NCBI GenBank assembly: GCA_964564435.1 | Contig: CAZMAT010000004.1 | Coordinates: forward strand, 62,001-126,000 | Direction of reading: 5' to 3' | DNA: 64,000 bases | Source of the DNA: Fermentibacter sp964564435 | Lineage (GTDB): Bacteria; Fermentibacterota; Fermentibacteria; Fermentibacterales; Fermentibacteraceae | In this document: positions 44,255 through 52,841 of the stretch, piece after piece | Position numbering within the stretch: position 1 is the stretch's first letter | Layout of the letters: every line of letters starts with the position of its first letter | Notes under the pieces: generated by a model | Database searches by the model: none | Told to the model about the DNA's origin: nothing | What the model saw: only the letters and a program-made list of their open reading frames with translations | Made by a program: the position numbers and the translations under genes

Positions 44255-45478
44255 CTGGCGGAGCGGTTCGACGCCGTCGTCATCGGGGCGGGGGCATCCG
44301 GCCTGATGTCGGCGGCCATGCTCGCATCCCCGGGCACGGGCGTGCTGGTGCTCGACCAGAACGACAGGCCGGGAGCAAAGCTCTCGCTCACCGGCGGGGG
44401 CAGGTGCAACATCCTGCCCGCGGCCGCAGATCCATCGGTGTATGTCACCTCGTCGTCCCGGAACAGCCTTGCGAAGATCCTCAGGGGATGGTCGCCCGGG
44501 GAGGCCCGTTCGTTCTTCGCCCGCGAGGCTGGGGTCGGGATCGAGCCCGAGGCCGCCACCGGGAAGCTCTTCGCGGTCCCCGGAGGCGCCCCGGCCGTGA
44601 CGGGAGCCCTCGAGGGAATCGCGAGCAGGGCCGGGGCCTTGTTCCGCTACCGGAGCCGTGTCGCCGGGATCTCTCACTCGGAGCGCGGGTGGACCGTCTC
44701 GCTCGAGTGCGGGGAATCCGTGGAGTCTGGCAGGGTGGTGCTGGCGACCGGCGGCAGGTCGTGGCCCGGCACCGGCAGCGGAGGCTGGGGGTTCGCGGAG
44801 GCTGCGCGGCTGGGCCATACCGTAAGGCCCGTCTATCCCGCGCTGGTGCCGCTTCTCTCCGGTGATCCCGGCTTCGGGAGCCTCTCGGGCATCGTGGTCG
44901 AGGCGACTATCTCGTCCGTCTTCGAAGGCAGGCCGTTCTCGGTCCGCGGGCCACTCCTGTTCACGCACAGGGGTTTCAGCGGGCCGGTCGTCATGGACGC
45001 GTCACACGCCGCGACAGGACCCCGGACGGCGGCGCTCTCCGTCTCCTGGGGCGGGCTGGACCGGAAGGCCTGGGAAGACGAGCTCCTGGCAGGGAGGGGG
45101 CTGGTCAGGAAGGCGCTCGAATCGCGCATCCCGTCGCGGCTGGCGGGGCTCCTCCTGGAGAGGGCCGGCCTCGATTCGTCGATCCGCTTCGCCGACCTGG
45201 CCAGGGAGGGCAGGATGTCGCTCCTTGCCGTCCTGTCCGCGTATCCACTGCCGGTCTCCGGGAACTGCGGCTGGGACGAGGCCGAGGTCACCGGAGGAGG
45301 CATAGCCCTGGAGGAAGTCGACCCGGCGAGCCTCGAGAGCAGGCTGCACCCCGGCCTGCATTTCGCGGGCGAGATACTCGATGCGTTCGGCCCGGTCGGG
45401 GGCTGCAACCTCTACTGGGCCTGGCTCACGGGGCGGCTCTCGGCCGGGGTCTGCCGGCCCCGGAATCCCTCTCCCTAG
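44255..45478 (+). CDS. HI0933-like (BaiN-type) FAD-dependent oxidoreductase with CTG start
   Basis: 407 residues read from CTG 44255. The FAD-binding strand FDAVVIGAGASGLMSAAML begins 4 codons after it, so the first ATG (44306) would delete the Rossmann motif. No ATG, GTG or TTG occurs in frame between the stop at 44240 and 44306. GGGGGA lies 5 bp upstream of CTG, which follows the adaptor's TAG by one base. Other features: GAKLSLTGGGRCN, VVLATGGRSWPGTGSGGWGFAEAARLGH, and GNCGWDEAEVTGGGIALEEVD, AGEILDAFGPVGGCNLYWAW at the C-terminus. Family function is poorly defined (one member reduces bile acids). Confidence 0.9.
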   Translation: MAERFDAVVIGAGASGLMSAAMLASPGTGVLVLDQNDRPGAKLSLTGGGRCNILPAAADPSVYVTSSSRNSLAKILRGWSPGEARSFFAREAGVGIEPEAATGKLFAVPGGAPAVTGALEGIASRAGALFRYRSRVAGISHSERGWTVSLECGESVESGRVVLATGGRSWPGTGSGGWGFAEAARLGHTVRPVYPALVPLLSGDPGFGSLSGIVVEATISSVFEGRPFSVRGPLLFTHRGFSGPVVMDASHAATGPRTAALSVSWGGLDRKAWEDELLAGRGLVRKALESRIPSRLAGLLLERAGLDSSIRFADLAREGRMSLLAVLSAYPLPVSGNCGWDEAEVTGGGIALEEVDPASLESRLHPGLHFAGEILDAFGPVGGCNLYWAWLTGRLSAGVCRPRNPSP

Positions 45479-45487
45479 CAGTCGGCC

Positions 45488-46414
45488 TCAGGGCTCCACG
45501 GGGGCGAGCCCCAGGAAGAACCTGTGGTACTCCACCGGCAGCCCGGATTCGCTCGTGAGCTCCAGGGTGCTTATCCGCGGGATCATGGCCTGCGGTACCG
45601 GGAAGATCACGAGGTACTGCCCCTCCCAGTCGCCGTAGAGGGCATAGGGCTCCCAGGTGCCCCACATCGCGCGGATCTCGGGCTCCTTCAGCTCGCCCTC
45701 CGCCCACTCCGTAACGGTCTCCAGGGCGAATTCGGACGAGTACTCGCCGGTGATCTCCATGCCGTTCCCCAGTTCGTCCAGGTCGTCGGCATCCACCAGC
45801 CCGAGCCCCATCCAGTCCATGTCCGGCCGGAAGAGCACCAGCACCTCGCCCGATACCGGGACCACCTGCGGATGTCCGTCGCTGATGCTCCCCGGGAGCG
45901 GGAGGGGGAACGATCCAGGCTCGAAGGACGTCTCGTAGTAGAGGAACATGTCCGAGAAGGAGTCGGATTCCCTGTTGATGATCAGGGACTCCGTCTGCCT
46001 CCACATCCGTGTGGCCCAGTCGAAGCCCGCGATCGTCTCCTCGGCCGGCGAGTGCATCCAGGGCTGCTCGACCAGGTACGGGCACTCCGTCGAGATGGAG
46101 TTCCACCTGACGGCGGAGGCGCCTCCCGCCACCGATTCGTCGATCCTGAACGACTCGTCCGGCTCCGGGTAGGTGTTCACGATGTCTCCCTGGGAGCGCA
46201 CGGTCAGGTCGCCCGTGAACTCCGGCCCGTAGATGTAGATCACCGGAGCCTCGGCCATCATCTGGGAGTAGTCGACCCAGGGGCCTCCGGCGTCGCCCAC
46301 GGCCTCCACGACGTCGCGCCTGTAGACGACGGCGCCCCATTCGTGCACGTAGATCTGGTCGTGATAGGGCGCCACAACGGTATCGACCGCGGCCGCGAGG
46401 AAAAGCGGGCTCAA
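45488..46414 (-). CDS. Secreted protein of unknown function (VHEWG-type)
   Basis: 308 residues from TTG 46414, preceded by GGAGGTGG. A short N-terminal hydrophobic segment (MSPLFLAAAVDTVVA) may be a signal. The next residues YHDQIYVHEWGAVVYRRD carry the VHEWG motif known from large secreted proteins of Planctomycetes and related phyla. The rest is beta-rich (APVIYIYGPEFTGDLTV; YLVEQPWMHSP; SGEVLVLFRPD; QYLVIFPVP). No catalytic residues assigned. First gene of a minus-strand set that also includes the DUF1028 gene? Spacing (118 bp) makes this uncertain. Confidence 0.65.
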   Translation of the reverse strand: MSPLFLAAAVDTVVAPYHDQIYVHEWGAVVYRRDVVEAVGDAGGPWVDYSQMMAEAPVIYIYGPEFTGDLTVRSQGDIVNTYPEPDESFRIDESVAGGASAVRWNSISTECPYLVEQPWMHSPAEETIAGFDWATRMWRQTESLIINRESDSFSDMFLYYETSFEPGSFPLPLPGSISDGHPQVVPVSGEVLVLFRPDMDWMGLGLVDADDLDELGNGMEITGEYSSEFALETVTEWAEGELKEPEIRAMWGTWEPYALYGDWEGQYLVIFPVPQAMIPRISTLELTSESGLPVEYHRFFLGLAPVEP

Positions 46415-46496
46415 GCCACCACCTCCGGATCTTGCCTCCCGGCGTGCCCCACGGTCACCGGGGCCGGGCGGACCTCATCTGATCTCTATCGGGGCC

Positions 46497-46605
46497 CTCT
46501 CGAGCGATTCGAGAGCCTCCGTGGACTTCTCGTCATCTGCTGCGAAGATAGGGTACTCGCCGTTCCCGGCTCTCGAGCGATTCGAGCGCCTCCGTGAACT
46601 TCGCG
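46497..46605 (-). repeat. Short tandem duplication at the 3' end of the DUF1028 gene (period 73 bp)
   Basis: 46497-46532 and 46570-46605 match at 33 of 36 positions. The inner copy encodes FTEALESLES near the protein's C-terminus. The outer copy, beyond the stop, encodes STEALESLERAPIEIR in another frame. Confidence 0.75.
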
Positions 46606-47615
46606 AGCTGGTCCCGGAACCATTCGTTGTCCGGCTCCATGCGGAGCGCCACCGTCTCCCGGGCGACAGCCTCGTCGTATCTCCCCGCCGCATAGAGCGC
46701 CTCTGCCAGGGTGTCCATGATGTTCGTGTCGTCGGGAGCGAGCATGAGGGCCTCCGTGGCGAGCTCCACAGCCGTCTCCGGCTCGCCCCCCCTCTCGGCG
46801 AGGGTCCAGGCGAAGGCGTTGAGGGTCTGTGGATCGCGTTCGCCCGAGGAAAGCGCCCTGTCCATCATGCCGGCCAGGTATCCCAGCTCGGGCTCCCTTC
46901 CGGCGTCGGCGTAGACCTGGATCATGAATACAGGCTCCCAGAGGGCGTAGATCCGCGAGAGCTCCCCGACCGGATCCGCATGGTCGTCGACCCGGATGTC
47001 GACCAGGTCGTCACCGACTCCCTGATAGCCGCCGCCGGGCCTGTGCACCAGCACCGCGGCCGACTGCCTGCCCCTGCTGTCGCCGCCGGCCGAGTCGCCT
47101 GCCGCGAGCGCCTGCACCAGCCTGTACGCAAGGGGCCCCTCCGTGTCGAGGAAGGCATCCTCCATGGCCGCCACCACCTCCGGACCCGTCAGGATGTTGC
47201 CCTGTATGGCATATCCCGGCCCCGAGACGCCTCCGGCCCAGGCCGACGTGCCGGAACCCGTGAAGGTCGCCGAGCCTCCGTCGGCGTCGACGATGCCGAG
47301 CTGGCGGTCCTGGAACGAGGAGTCGGATTCGAGAAGGATCTCGAGTGCTTCGTCCGCGGACAGGCCGCCTTCGAGGAGCTCGAGCCCCGAGGGTCCGAGC
47401 GAGACGTTCACGAGAGCCTGCGTGGCCACCGCACCGCTGCCGCACTCGACCCAGGGGACTATCGTCCCGACGGCGAGAACGCGCGAGGCCACGGCCACCC
47501 CGCATTCACCCGAGGCCGTGTCGACGGCGGCTATCGAGAAGGTCGAGCAGACCAGGCCGTCCTGCGCGCCCGGGAGGGCGCAGGCGAGGACGAGCGGGAG
47601 CAGCGCCGCCTGCAT
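46533..47615 (-). CDS. DUF1028 (Ntn-hydrolase-like) protein with TPR tail
   Basis: 360 residues; signal peptide AALLPLVLACALPGAQDG. The DUF1028 domain (about 22-230) starts with VCSTFSIAAVDTASGECGVAVASRVLAVG and contains WVECGSGAVATQALVN and GYAIQGNILTG, typical of the family. It is followed by tetratricopeptide-type helices (LNAFAWTLAERGGEPETAVELATEAL; IMDTLAEALYAAGRYDEAVARETVAL). Exported, catalytic role unproven. The C-terminus lies in a short tandem duplication, so the final residues may be frameshifted. Confidence 0.88.
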   Translation of the reverse strand: MQAALLPLVLACALPGAQDGLVCSTFSIAAVDTASGECGVAVASRVLAVGTIVPWVECGSGAVATQALVNVSLGPSGLELLEGGLSADEALEILLESDSSFQDRQLGIVDADGGSATFTGSGTSAWAGGVSGPGYAIQGNILTGPEVVAAMEDAFLDTEGPLAYRLVQALAAGDSAGGDSRGRQSAAVLVHRPGGGYQGVGDDLVDIRVDDHADPVGELSRIYALWEPVFMIQVYADAGREPELGYLAGMMDRALSSGERDPQTLNAFAWTLAERGGEPETAVELATEALMLAPDDTNIMDTLAEALYAAGRYDEAVARETVALRMEPDNEWFRDQLAKFTEALESLESRERRVPYLRSR

Positions 47616-47619
47616 GCCC

Positions 47620-48105
47620 CTACCCCTGCCAGGGAGTGCCGGTGTGCGCCTTGATGGCCTCGCCCGACCGGATCACGGCCGAGTTGTCGCATGTCAGGGA
47701 GTTGCAGAACGCGATGGCCTGGTAGGGATCGCGCTTCGGGTAGAGGTAGGCCAGCACCTGGACGGCTTCGGGCTGGCAGGAGCAGTGCCCGAGGATGTCC
47801 AGCGCCGTTCCGCATTCGGGGCAGGAGAGCGATGCGAGCTCATCCTGTTCGATCCTGCCCTTCACGATTGCCTTGCCGGGGTCGCCCAGCCGCGCCGAGA
47901 GGACCACGAGCCCCTCGCCCGCCTGCGACACGAACCTCAGCAGGATGCCCGGGTACCCGCAGACCTCGTGGTCGACGGAGACCAGGTTGTGCCCCATCGG
48001 GCAGTACGCCGCGTTCACGATCACGCTCTCCGAGGGCGCAGCCGCGGCCCTCTCCTGCTCCGGGATCCTTATCCTGCCTTCCGAGTCGAACATGGACTCT
48101 GTCAT
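47620..48105 (-). CDS. Cysteine-rich zinc-ribbon protein of unknown function
   Basis: 161 residues from ATG 48105 behind GGGAGGAGG. Three Cys/His clusters are visible: CPMGHNLVSVDHEVCG, LSCPECGTALDILGHCSC and SLTCDNSAV, suggesting two zinc sites. The middle segment GILLRFVSQAGEGLVVLSARLGDPGKAIV is beta-rich. No signal peptide or membrane segment, so probably cytosolic. It ends 4 bp before the DUF1028 gene, so they are likely co-transcribed. No family recognised. Confidence 0.7.
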   Translation of the reverse strand: MTESMFDSEGRIRIPEQERAAAAPSESVIVNAAYCPMGHNLVSVDHEVCGYPGILLRFVSQAGEGLVVLSARLGDPGKAIVKGRIEQDELASLSCPECGTALDILGHCSCQPEAVQVLAYLYPKRDPYQAIAFCNSLTCDNSAVIRSGEAIKAHTGTPWQG

Positions 48106-48177
48106 GATCCACCTCCTCCCGGAACATACCAGGCCCGGCCGGATACGGCACCAGGAACGGCGTCCCGTGCTCTGCGC

Positions 48178-48205
48178 TTTACGGATCCGTCCGCCGGGAT
48201 ATACT
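48178..48205 (+). promoter_or_regulatory. Predicted promoter of the S9 peptidase gene
   Basis: TTTACG at 48178-48183 and TATACT at 48200-48205, 16-bp spacer, 45 bp before the ATG at 48251. Confidence 0.5.
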
Positions 48206-48250
48206 CCCGGTCACGCAGAACCCATCCATCGACTCCGGAGGAAGAACGAG

Positions 48251-50179
48251 ATGAAGATCCGCTGGGCCCTCACCGCGGCGACCCTCTGTGTCGCCCATGC
48301 CGCATACGCCGGGCTGCCCGGCATGATCCCGAGGCAGGTCCTCTTCGGCAACCCGGAGCGCATCGCACCGGCGCTGTCGCCCGACGGCTCCCTGATCGCC
48401 TACGTGGCCCCCGCGGGTGACGTGCTGAACCTCTGGCTCATGGACGCCGACGGCACCGACCCCAGGCAGATCACCTTCGACGAGGGAAGGGGGGTGACCG
48501 ACTACTTCTGGGCCGAGAACGGCCGCCACATCCTCTACATGCAGGACCAGGCCGGTGAGGAGAACACACATGTCTACAGGCTCGACGTCTCCACCGGCGA
48601 AGTGACCGACCTCACCCCGTACGAGGGCGTGAAGGCATATGTGAGCGCCACCGACAGGGACCGGCCCGACACGGTGCTCATAGAGATGAACGCGGACGAC
48701 CCGATGCTCTTCGACGTCTACGAGGCCGATCTCGTCACAGGCGAACTGACCCCGGTCGAGAGCAACCCCGGGTTCGTCCTGGGCTGGATACCCGACGAGG
48801 ACCTGACCGTCAGGGTCGCCTACGCCATGGACGGCGAGGGCGGGCAGATGCTCATGTCGAAGGACCCGGAGGGGAACTGGACGCCGTTCCTCTCGTGGGG
48901 CCCCGAGGAGATGGTGTACCCAGTCCGCATGACGAAGGACGGCTCGGGCATCTATCTGAACAGCACCCTGGGCTCGAACACGTCCCGTCTCGTCAGGTAC
49001 GACCCCGCCTCGGGCGAGGAGACCGTGCTCGCGTCCGATCCCCTGTGCGATGCCGGCGGGGTGTTCTTCGACGAGGAGACGGTCACGCCACGCGCCGTCA
49101 CATTCACCTATCTCAGGCGCAGGGTCGAGATCCTCGACCCCGCCCTGCAGGCCGACTTCGACTTCCTCTCCACCGTGGCGGAGGGCGACTTCTTCATCGC
49201 CTCGAGCGACCGCGCGGAGGATGTCTGGATCGTTGGATACTACAGCCCGTCGAATCCCGTCAGCTACTACCTCTACGACAGGATTGCAGGCACCGCCGGC
49301 TTCCTCTTCAGCGCGATACCGGCACTGGAGGACTACGAGCCGGCAGATGTCCGGCCCCTGCTGATCCCCGCCAGGGACGGCCTGATGCTCCCGTCCTACC
49401 TCACCCTGCCCCCGGGGGTCGATTCCACCGGGCTGCCGCTTGTCATGTTCGTCCACGGCGGGCCGTGGGCCAGGGACAACTACGGTTACGATCCCATCTC
49501 GCAGCTCCTGGCCAACCGGGGCTTCGCGGTGCTGCAGGTGAACTTCAGGGGCTCGACGGGCTTCGGCAGGGAGTTCCTCAACGCCGCCAACAGGGAGTGG
49601 GGCGGTGCGATGCAGGACGATGTCACCGATGCGGCGACGTGGGCGGTGGATCAGGGGTACGCCGATCCGGAAAGGCTCGTCATAGCCGGGGCATCCTTCG
49701 GCGGATACGCCACCCTTGCCGGAGTCGCGTTCACGCCGGACCTCTACGCCGCGGCGGTGGACCTCTTCGGCCCCTCCGACCTGATCACCTTCCGGCAGAG
49801 CGTCCCGGCCTACTGGAGGCCGATGGACGCGCTGCTGGACGTCCGGATCGGGAGCCTCGCGGCCGATTCCTCGTTGCTCGCCGACAGGTCGCCCCTGAAC
49901 CACGCGGATGAGATCAGGACGCCGCTCCTGGTGATCCAGGGCGCCAACGACCCGAGGGTTGTCCAGGCCGAGAGCGACCAGCTCGTGGATGCGCTCAGGG
50001 CCGTCGGCACTCCCGTCGAGTACGTGCTCTACGCCGACGAGGGACACGGCTTCGCTCTGGAAGCCAACAACCTCGACTTCGCGGGCCGCATGGAGGAATT
50101 CCTGGCCCGGCACATCGAAGGTGTGCGCTTCGAGCCCTGGGCTCCCGTAGAGGGTTCCACCGCGGCCGTCGTCGAATAG
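48251..50179 (+). CDS. Secreted S9 prolyl-oligopeptidase family peptidase
   Basis: 642 residues; signal peptide WALTAATLCVAHAAYA. N-terminal seven-bladed propeller with WD40-like PD40 repeats (PALSPDGSLIAYVAP; NLWLMDADGTDPRQITFDEG). A C-terminal alpha/beta hydrolase starts near residue 390: HGGPWARDNYGYDP, RGSTGFGREF, nucleophile GASFGGYA, acid GANDPRV, His in DEGHGF. Resembles acylaminoacyl-/dipeptidyl-peptidase type S9C enzymes. Single-gene unit ending at a GC hairpin. Confidence 0.95.
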   Translation: MKIRWALTAATLCVAHAAYAGLPGMIPRQVLFGNPERIAPALSPDGSLIAYVAPAGDVLNLWLMDADGTDPRQITFDEGRGVTDYFWAENGRHILYMQDQAGEENTHVYRLDVSTGEVTDLTPYEGVKAYVSATDRDRPDTVLIEMNADDPMLFDVYEADLVTGELTPVESNPGFVLGWIPDEDLTVRVAYAMDGEGGQMLMSKDPEGNWTPFLSWGPEEMVYPVRMTKDGSGIYLNSTLGSNTSRLVRYDPASGEETVLASDPLCDAGGVFFDEETVTPRAVTFTYLRRRVEILDPALQADFDFLSTVAEGDFFIASSDRAEDVWIVGYYSPSNPVSYYLYDRIAGTAGFLFSAIPALEDYEPADVRPLLIPARDGLMLPSYLTLPPGVDSTGLPLVMFVHGGPWARDNYGYDPISQLLANRGFAVLQVNFRGSTGFGREFLNAANREWGGAMQDDVTDAATWAVDQGYADPERLVIAGASFGGYATLAGVAFTPDLYAAAVDLFGPSDLITFRQSVPAYWRPMDALLDVRIGSLAADSSLLADRSPLNHADEIRTPLLVIQGANDPRVVQAESDQLVDALRAVGTPVEYVLYADEGHGFALEANNLDFAGRMEEFLARHIEGVRFEPWAPVEGSTAAVVE

Positions 50180-50209
50180 ACGGGTTCCGGGCGCCTGCCC
50201 GGATGCGGA

Positions 50210-50233
50210 GGGGGGAGGGCCGGCCCTCCCCCC
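50210..50233. terminator. GC hairpin between convergent genes
   Basis: 10-bp perfect stem GGGGGGAGGG / CCCTCCCCCC with loop CCGG, between the S9 and C25-like peptidase gene ends. No T tract; bidirectional terminator inferred from position. Confidence 0.6.
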
Positions 50234-50260
50234 GTCCGTCACGGGCCCTCCGGCAGCCCG

Positions 50261-52762
50261 TCAGCGGATCACGGTCATCCTGAGGCCGGAGGTCACCTCT
50301 CCGCAGGTCACGCGGAGGAGATACGTCCCCGAAGGCAGGCTCGCGCAGGAGAACTCCGCGACTCCCCCTTCGACCGCTGCCGAGGCGGTGGCGACTATGC
50401 GCCCTGCCAGGTCCATCACCGTCACGCCGGCTTCGGTCCGGCCGGCGGGCACAGACAGGAGGGCCGTTCCTCGCACCGGGTTCCGAAGGAGTGCCACACC
50501 CTCGATGGCGGGCTCCTGGGGTGACTCTATCCCGACCCCGCCCTCGAGGGACACCCAGATGTTCCAGTCGGAGCCGGACTCGTCCCCTGCCCAGGCTATG
50601 ACCCCTCCGCAGAGCGCCGGGGTCCATGCGGGTCCGTCGGTGTCGAGCAGGAGTGCGGGAGTCGACCAGCCGGACCCGGACCATGTCGATGCCCAGAGCC
50701 GGGCAGCCGATCCGCGCCCCTGCTGCCAGGCTGTGAACAGCTCTCCTGTCGGGGATGTGCCGGCGACCGGCAGGCACACAGTCTCCAGGCCGGTGGAATG
50801 GATCGTCACGGGGGCGCTCCAGGAGCTTCCGTCCCAGGTCATGGACCGTATCGAAGTGCCCGCGCCGGCCGCGTCGCCCTCCTGCCAGACCAGGCGCATC
50901 ATCCCTCCCGCGAACGACAGGGAAGGCGAGCGCGAGAAGCATCCCGCGGAGGTGACCGCCACCGGGGCGGAGAAGCCGGAGGAGTTCCCGCGCGACCACA
51001 TGATCCTGTCACCGGTCTGGTCGCTCCTGACCCAGGCGGCATGGACGTATCCCGACCCGTCGGACGCGCTGACGGGCGAGAAGTCCTCGGAGCCCTCGGA
51101 GCCCGACAGGATCGTCTCGGGGAATGTCCCGTCGACCGTCCTGACCATGATGTCGCCCTCGCCCCTGCGCCATGTCTGCCAGGTCAGCCAGAGCTTCCCG
51201 CCCGCCAGGGAGAGGGAGGGATCCACGTCGTACCCCGATCCGTCGACAAGGGTGGATACGGTGCCGAAACCCGCCCCGTGGGCGATCATTATGTCGTAAC
51301 CGTAGCTCGCCTCCTCGAAGCTGGCCCATGCGAGCCAGGGCTGGCCCGAGGCATCTAGCGCCAGGGCGGGCTGCACATCCCAGTATTCGTCGGAGTCGAC
51401 CACGGTCACCGCCCCCCACGAGGAGCCGTCGAAGTGCCTGGCGGCTATGTCGAGGCGTGCGGTGCCCCCGGTCATCCAGGCCACCCAGAGGTCGCCCGCG
51501 TCCCCGGCGACAGCGGGATAGCAGTCGGAATGGGTGCTGGTCGACACCTGGGCCCATGCCCTGCCGCCTCCGTGAGCCGTGCCGCCGGAAGGAGGCAGGG
51601 ATGCGGCGGCCGCCCCGCCCATCGGCCTGATCGTGGGGTCGCCGAGGAGCACGCAGCCGTAGTGCCAGGCCTCGTCGCCGATGCCGACAGCGTTCATCCA
51701 GGTCTCGAACGCCGCGCCGGGTATGACCCCGTCGCCGATGGGTTCGTAGAAGACCTCGAAATCGAGCATGGAACCGGTCTTCGTCGACCCGATGGCGAGC
51801 TGGCAGTAGTCCTCCCCGAACAGGTACCAGTTGCCGAGGCAGTCGGGCTCGGTCCAGCGGCAGTTGGAGCATGCGAAGAGCTGCACGAACACTGTCTGCG
51901 GGTTGATCTGGGCTATCTCCGGGGCCATGACGGTTCCCGAGTAGCCCGAAGTGGTCTTGAAGGTGTGCCCCCAGGGCGAGGAGTGCGACATCAGGTGCAC
52001 GAACTCGTAGCCGTGGGCAAGGCGGTCGCGGTACCAGGCGGCGGTGGTCTGGTTCTCGTCGTTGTAGACGTCGACGGTGGAGTAGATGGAGGAGAGGCCG
52101 CAGTCTTCGTAGAAGGCCCAGTCGTCGTCGTTGAAGGCCAGCGCCCTTGCGGGCACCGACATCGCGCCGGTGCGGTAGAAGTGGTTCTTGTCGAAAAAGC
52201 CGGCCAGCATCTCGATCTCGCCGCCGAACTCGACGGCATGGGCGTCTATGCGCCCCACCCAGATCTCGGCCCCGACGTCTCCGGTGTGGGTGTCGTACAT
52301 CCCGTCGCCGTCGGCATCACCCCAGACCCCGTCGGTGTCCATGAGGAATAGGTCGAGGGGGAACTCCTCGTGGGGCCCGCCCCATTCGTCCATCTCGTAC
52401 CAGGCGGCGGGCAGCCATCCCACCAGGATGGCCCCGCCAAGGCCGGGATGTCCCTGGATCTGCGCCCGGAGGTCTTCCGCATCGCCGCCCGACATCTGTT
52501 CGACGACGACGTCGAAGCCCTCGGCCTCGAGGTCCTGCTGGAAGCGCACGAGCCTCCCGGAGAGGGGGGCTGCGACGGAGGACGACACGATGACCAGGAC
52601 GTCGGAGTCGCTCCTGTCGAGATGGCTCGCGGAAAGGCCGGAGAAGGAGGCGGGATGCTCCTCGAGGGGGCACCGCGCCGTCATGGAGAAGCCGGCCACG
52701 GGAGCGCCCGCCGGCTCCTGTACCGATAGGCTCAGAACGACCGCAGCCGTCGAAAGGAACAC
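50261..52762 (-). CDS. Secreted C25 (gingipain-like) cysteine peptidase with propeller and sorting tail
   Basis: 833 residues; GTG at 52762 with GGAGG upstream, signal-like N-terminus (MFLSTAAVVLSLSVQ). The caspase-like domain contains VLIVGWLP-type AILVGWLPAAWYE, DLFLMDTDGVWGDADGDGMYD, VGRIDAHA, the His in VHLMSHSSPWGH and the Cys in VQLFACSNCRW, in the order and spacing expected for C25. Repeated 'PAVAGDAGDLWVAWM'-like blades form a beta-propeller-like middle. The tail (VALLRNPVRGTALLSV...VMDLAGRIVA...GTYLLRV...RMTVIR) is a sorting-type domain. Confidence 0.88.
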   Translation of the reverse strand: MFLSTAAVVLSLSVQEPAGAPVAGFSMTARCPLEEHPASFSGLSASHLDRSDSDVLVIVSSSVAAPLSGRLVRFQQDLEAEGFDVVVEQMSGGDAEDLRAQIQGHPGLGGAILVGWLPAAWYEMDEWGGPHEEFPLDLFLMDTDGVWGDADGDGMYDTHTGDVGAEIWVGRIDAHAVEFGGEIEMLAGFFDKNHFYRTGAMSVPARALAFNDDDWAFYEDCGLSSIYSTVDVYNDENQTTAAWYRDRLAHGYEFVHLMSHSSPWGHTFKTTSGYSGTVMAPEIAQINPQTVFVQLFACSNCRWTEPDCLGNWYLFGEDYCQLAIGSTKTGSMLDFEVFYEPIGDGVIPGAAFETWMNAVGIGDEAWHYGCVLLGDPTIRPMGGAAAASLPPSGGTAHGGGRAWAQVSTSTHSDCYPAVAGDAGDLWVAWMTGGTARLDIAARHFDGSSWGAVTVVDSDEYWDVQPALALDASGQPWLAWASFEEASYGYDIMIAHGAGFGTVSTLVDGSGYDVDPSLSLAGGKLWLTWQTWRRGEGDIMVRTVDGTFPETILSGSEGSEDFSPVSASDGSGYVHAAWVRSDQTGDRIMWSRGNSSGFSAPVAVTSAGCFSRSPSLSFAGGMMRLVWQEGDAAGAGTSIRSMTWDGSSWSAPVTIHSTGLETVCLPVAGTSPTGELFTAWQQGRGSAARLWASTWSGSGWSTPALLLDTDGPAWTPALCGGVIAWAGDESGSDWNIWVSLEGGVGIESPQEPAIEGVALLRNPVRGTALLSVPAGRTEAGVTVMDLAGRIVATASAAVEGGVAEFSCASLPSGTYLLRVTCGEVTSGLRMTVIR

Positions 52763-52841
52763 GATGGACCTCCTCGGGGGTATGACTCCGCTTCCTCGAA
52801 AGAATAAGCAGGGAGGCCGGGCCGTGTCAGCCTCTTCCGGT

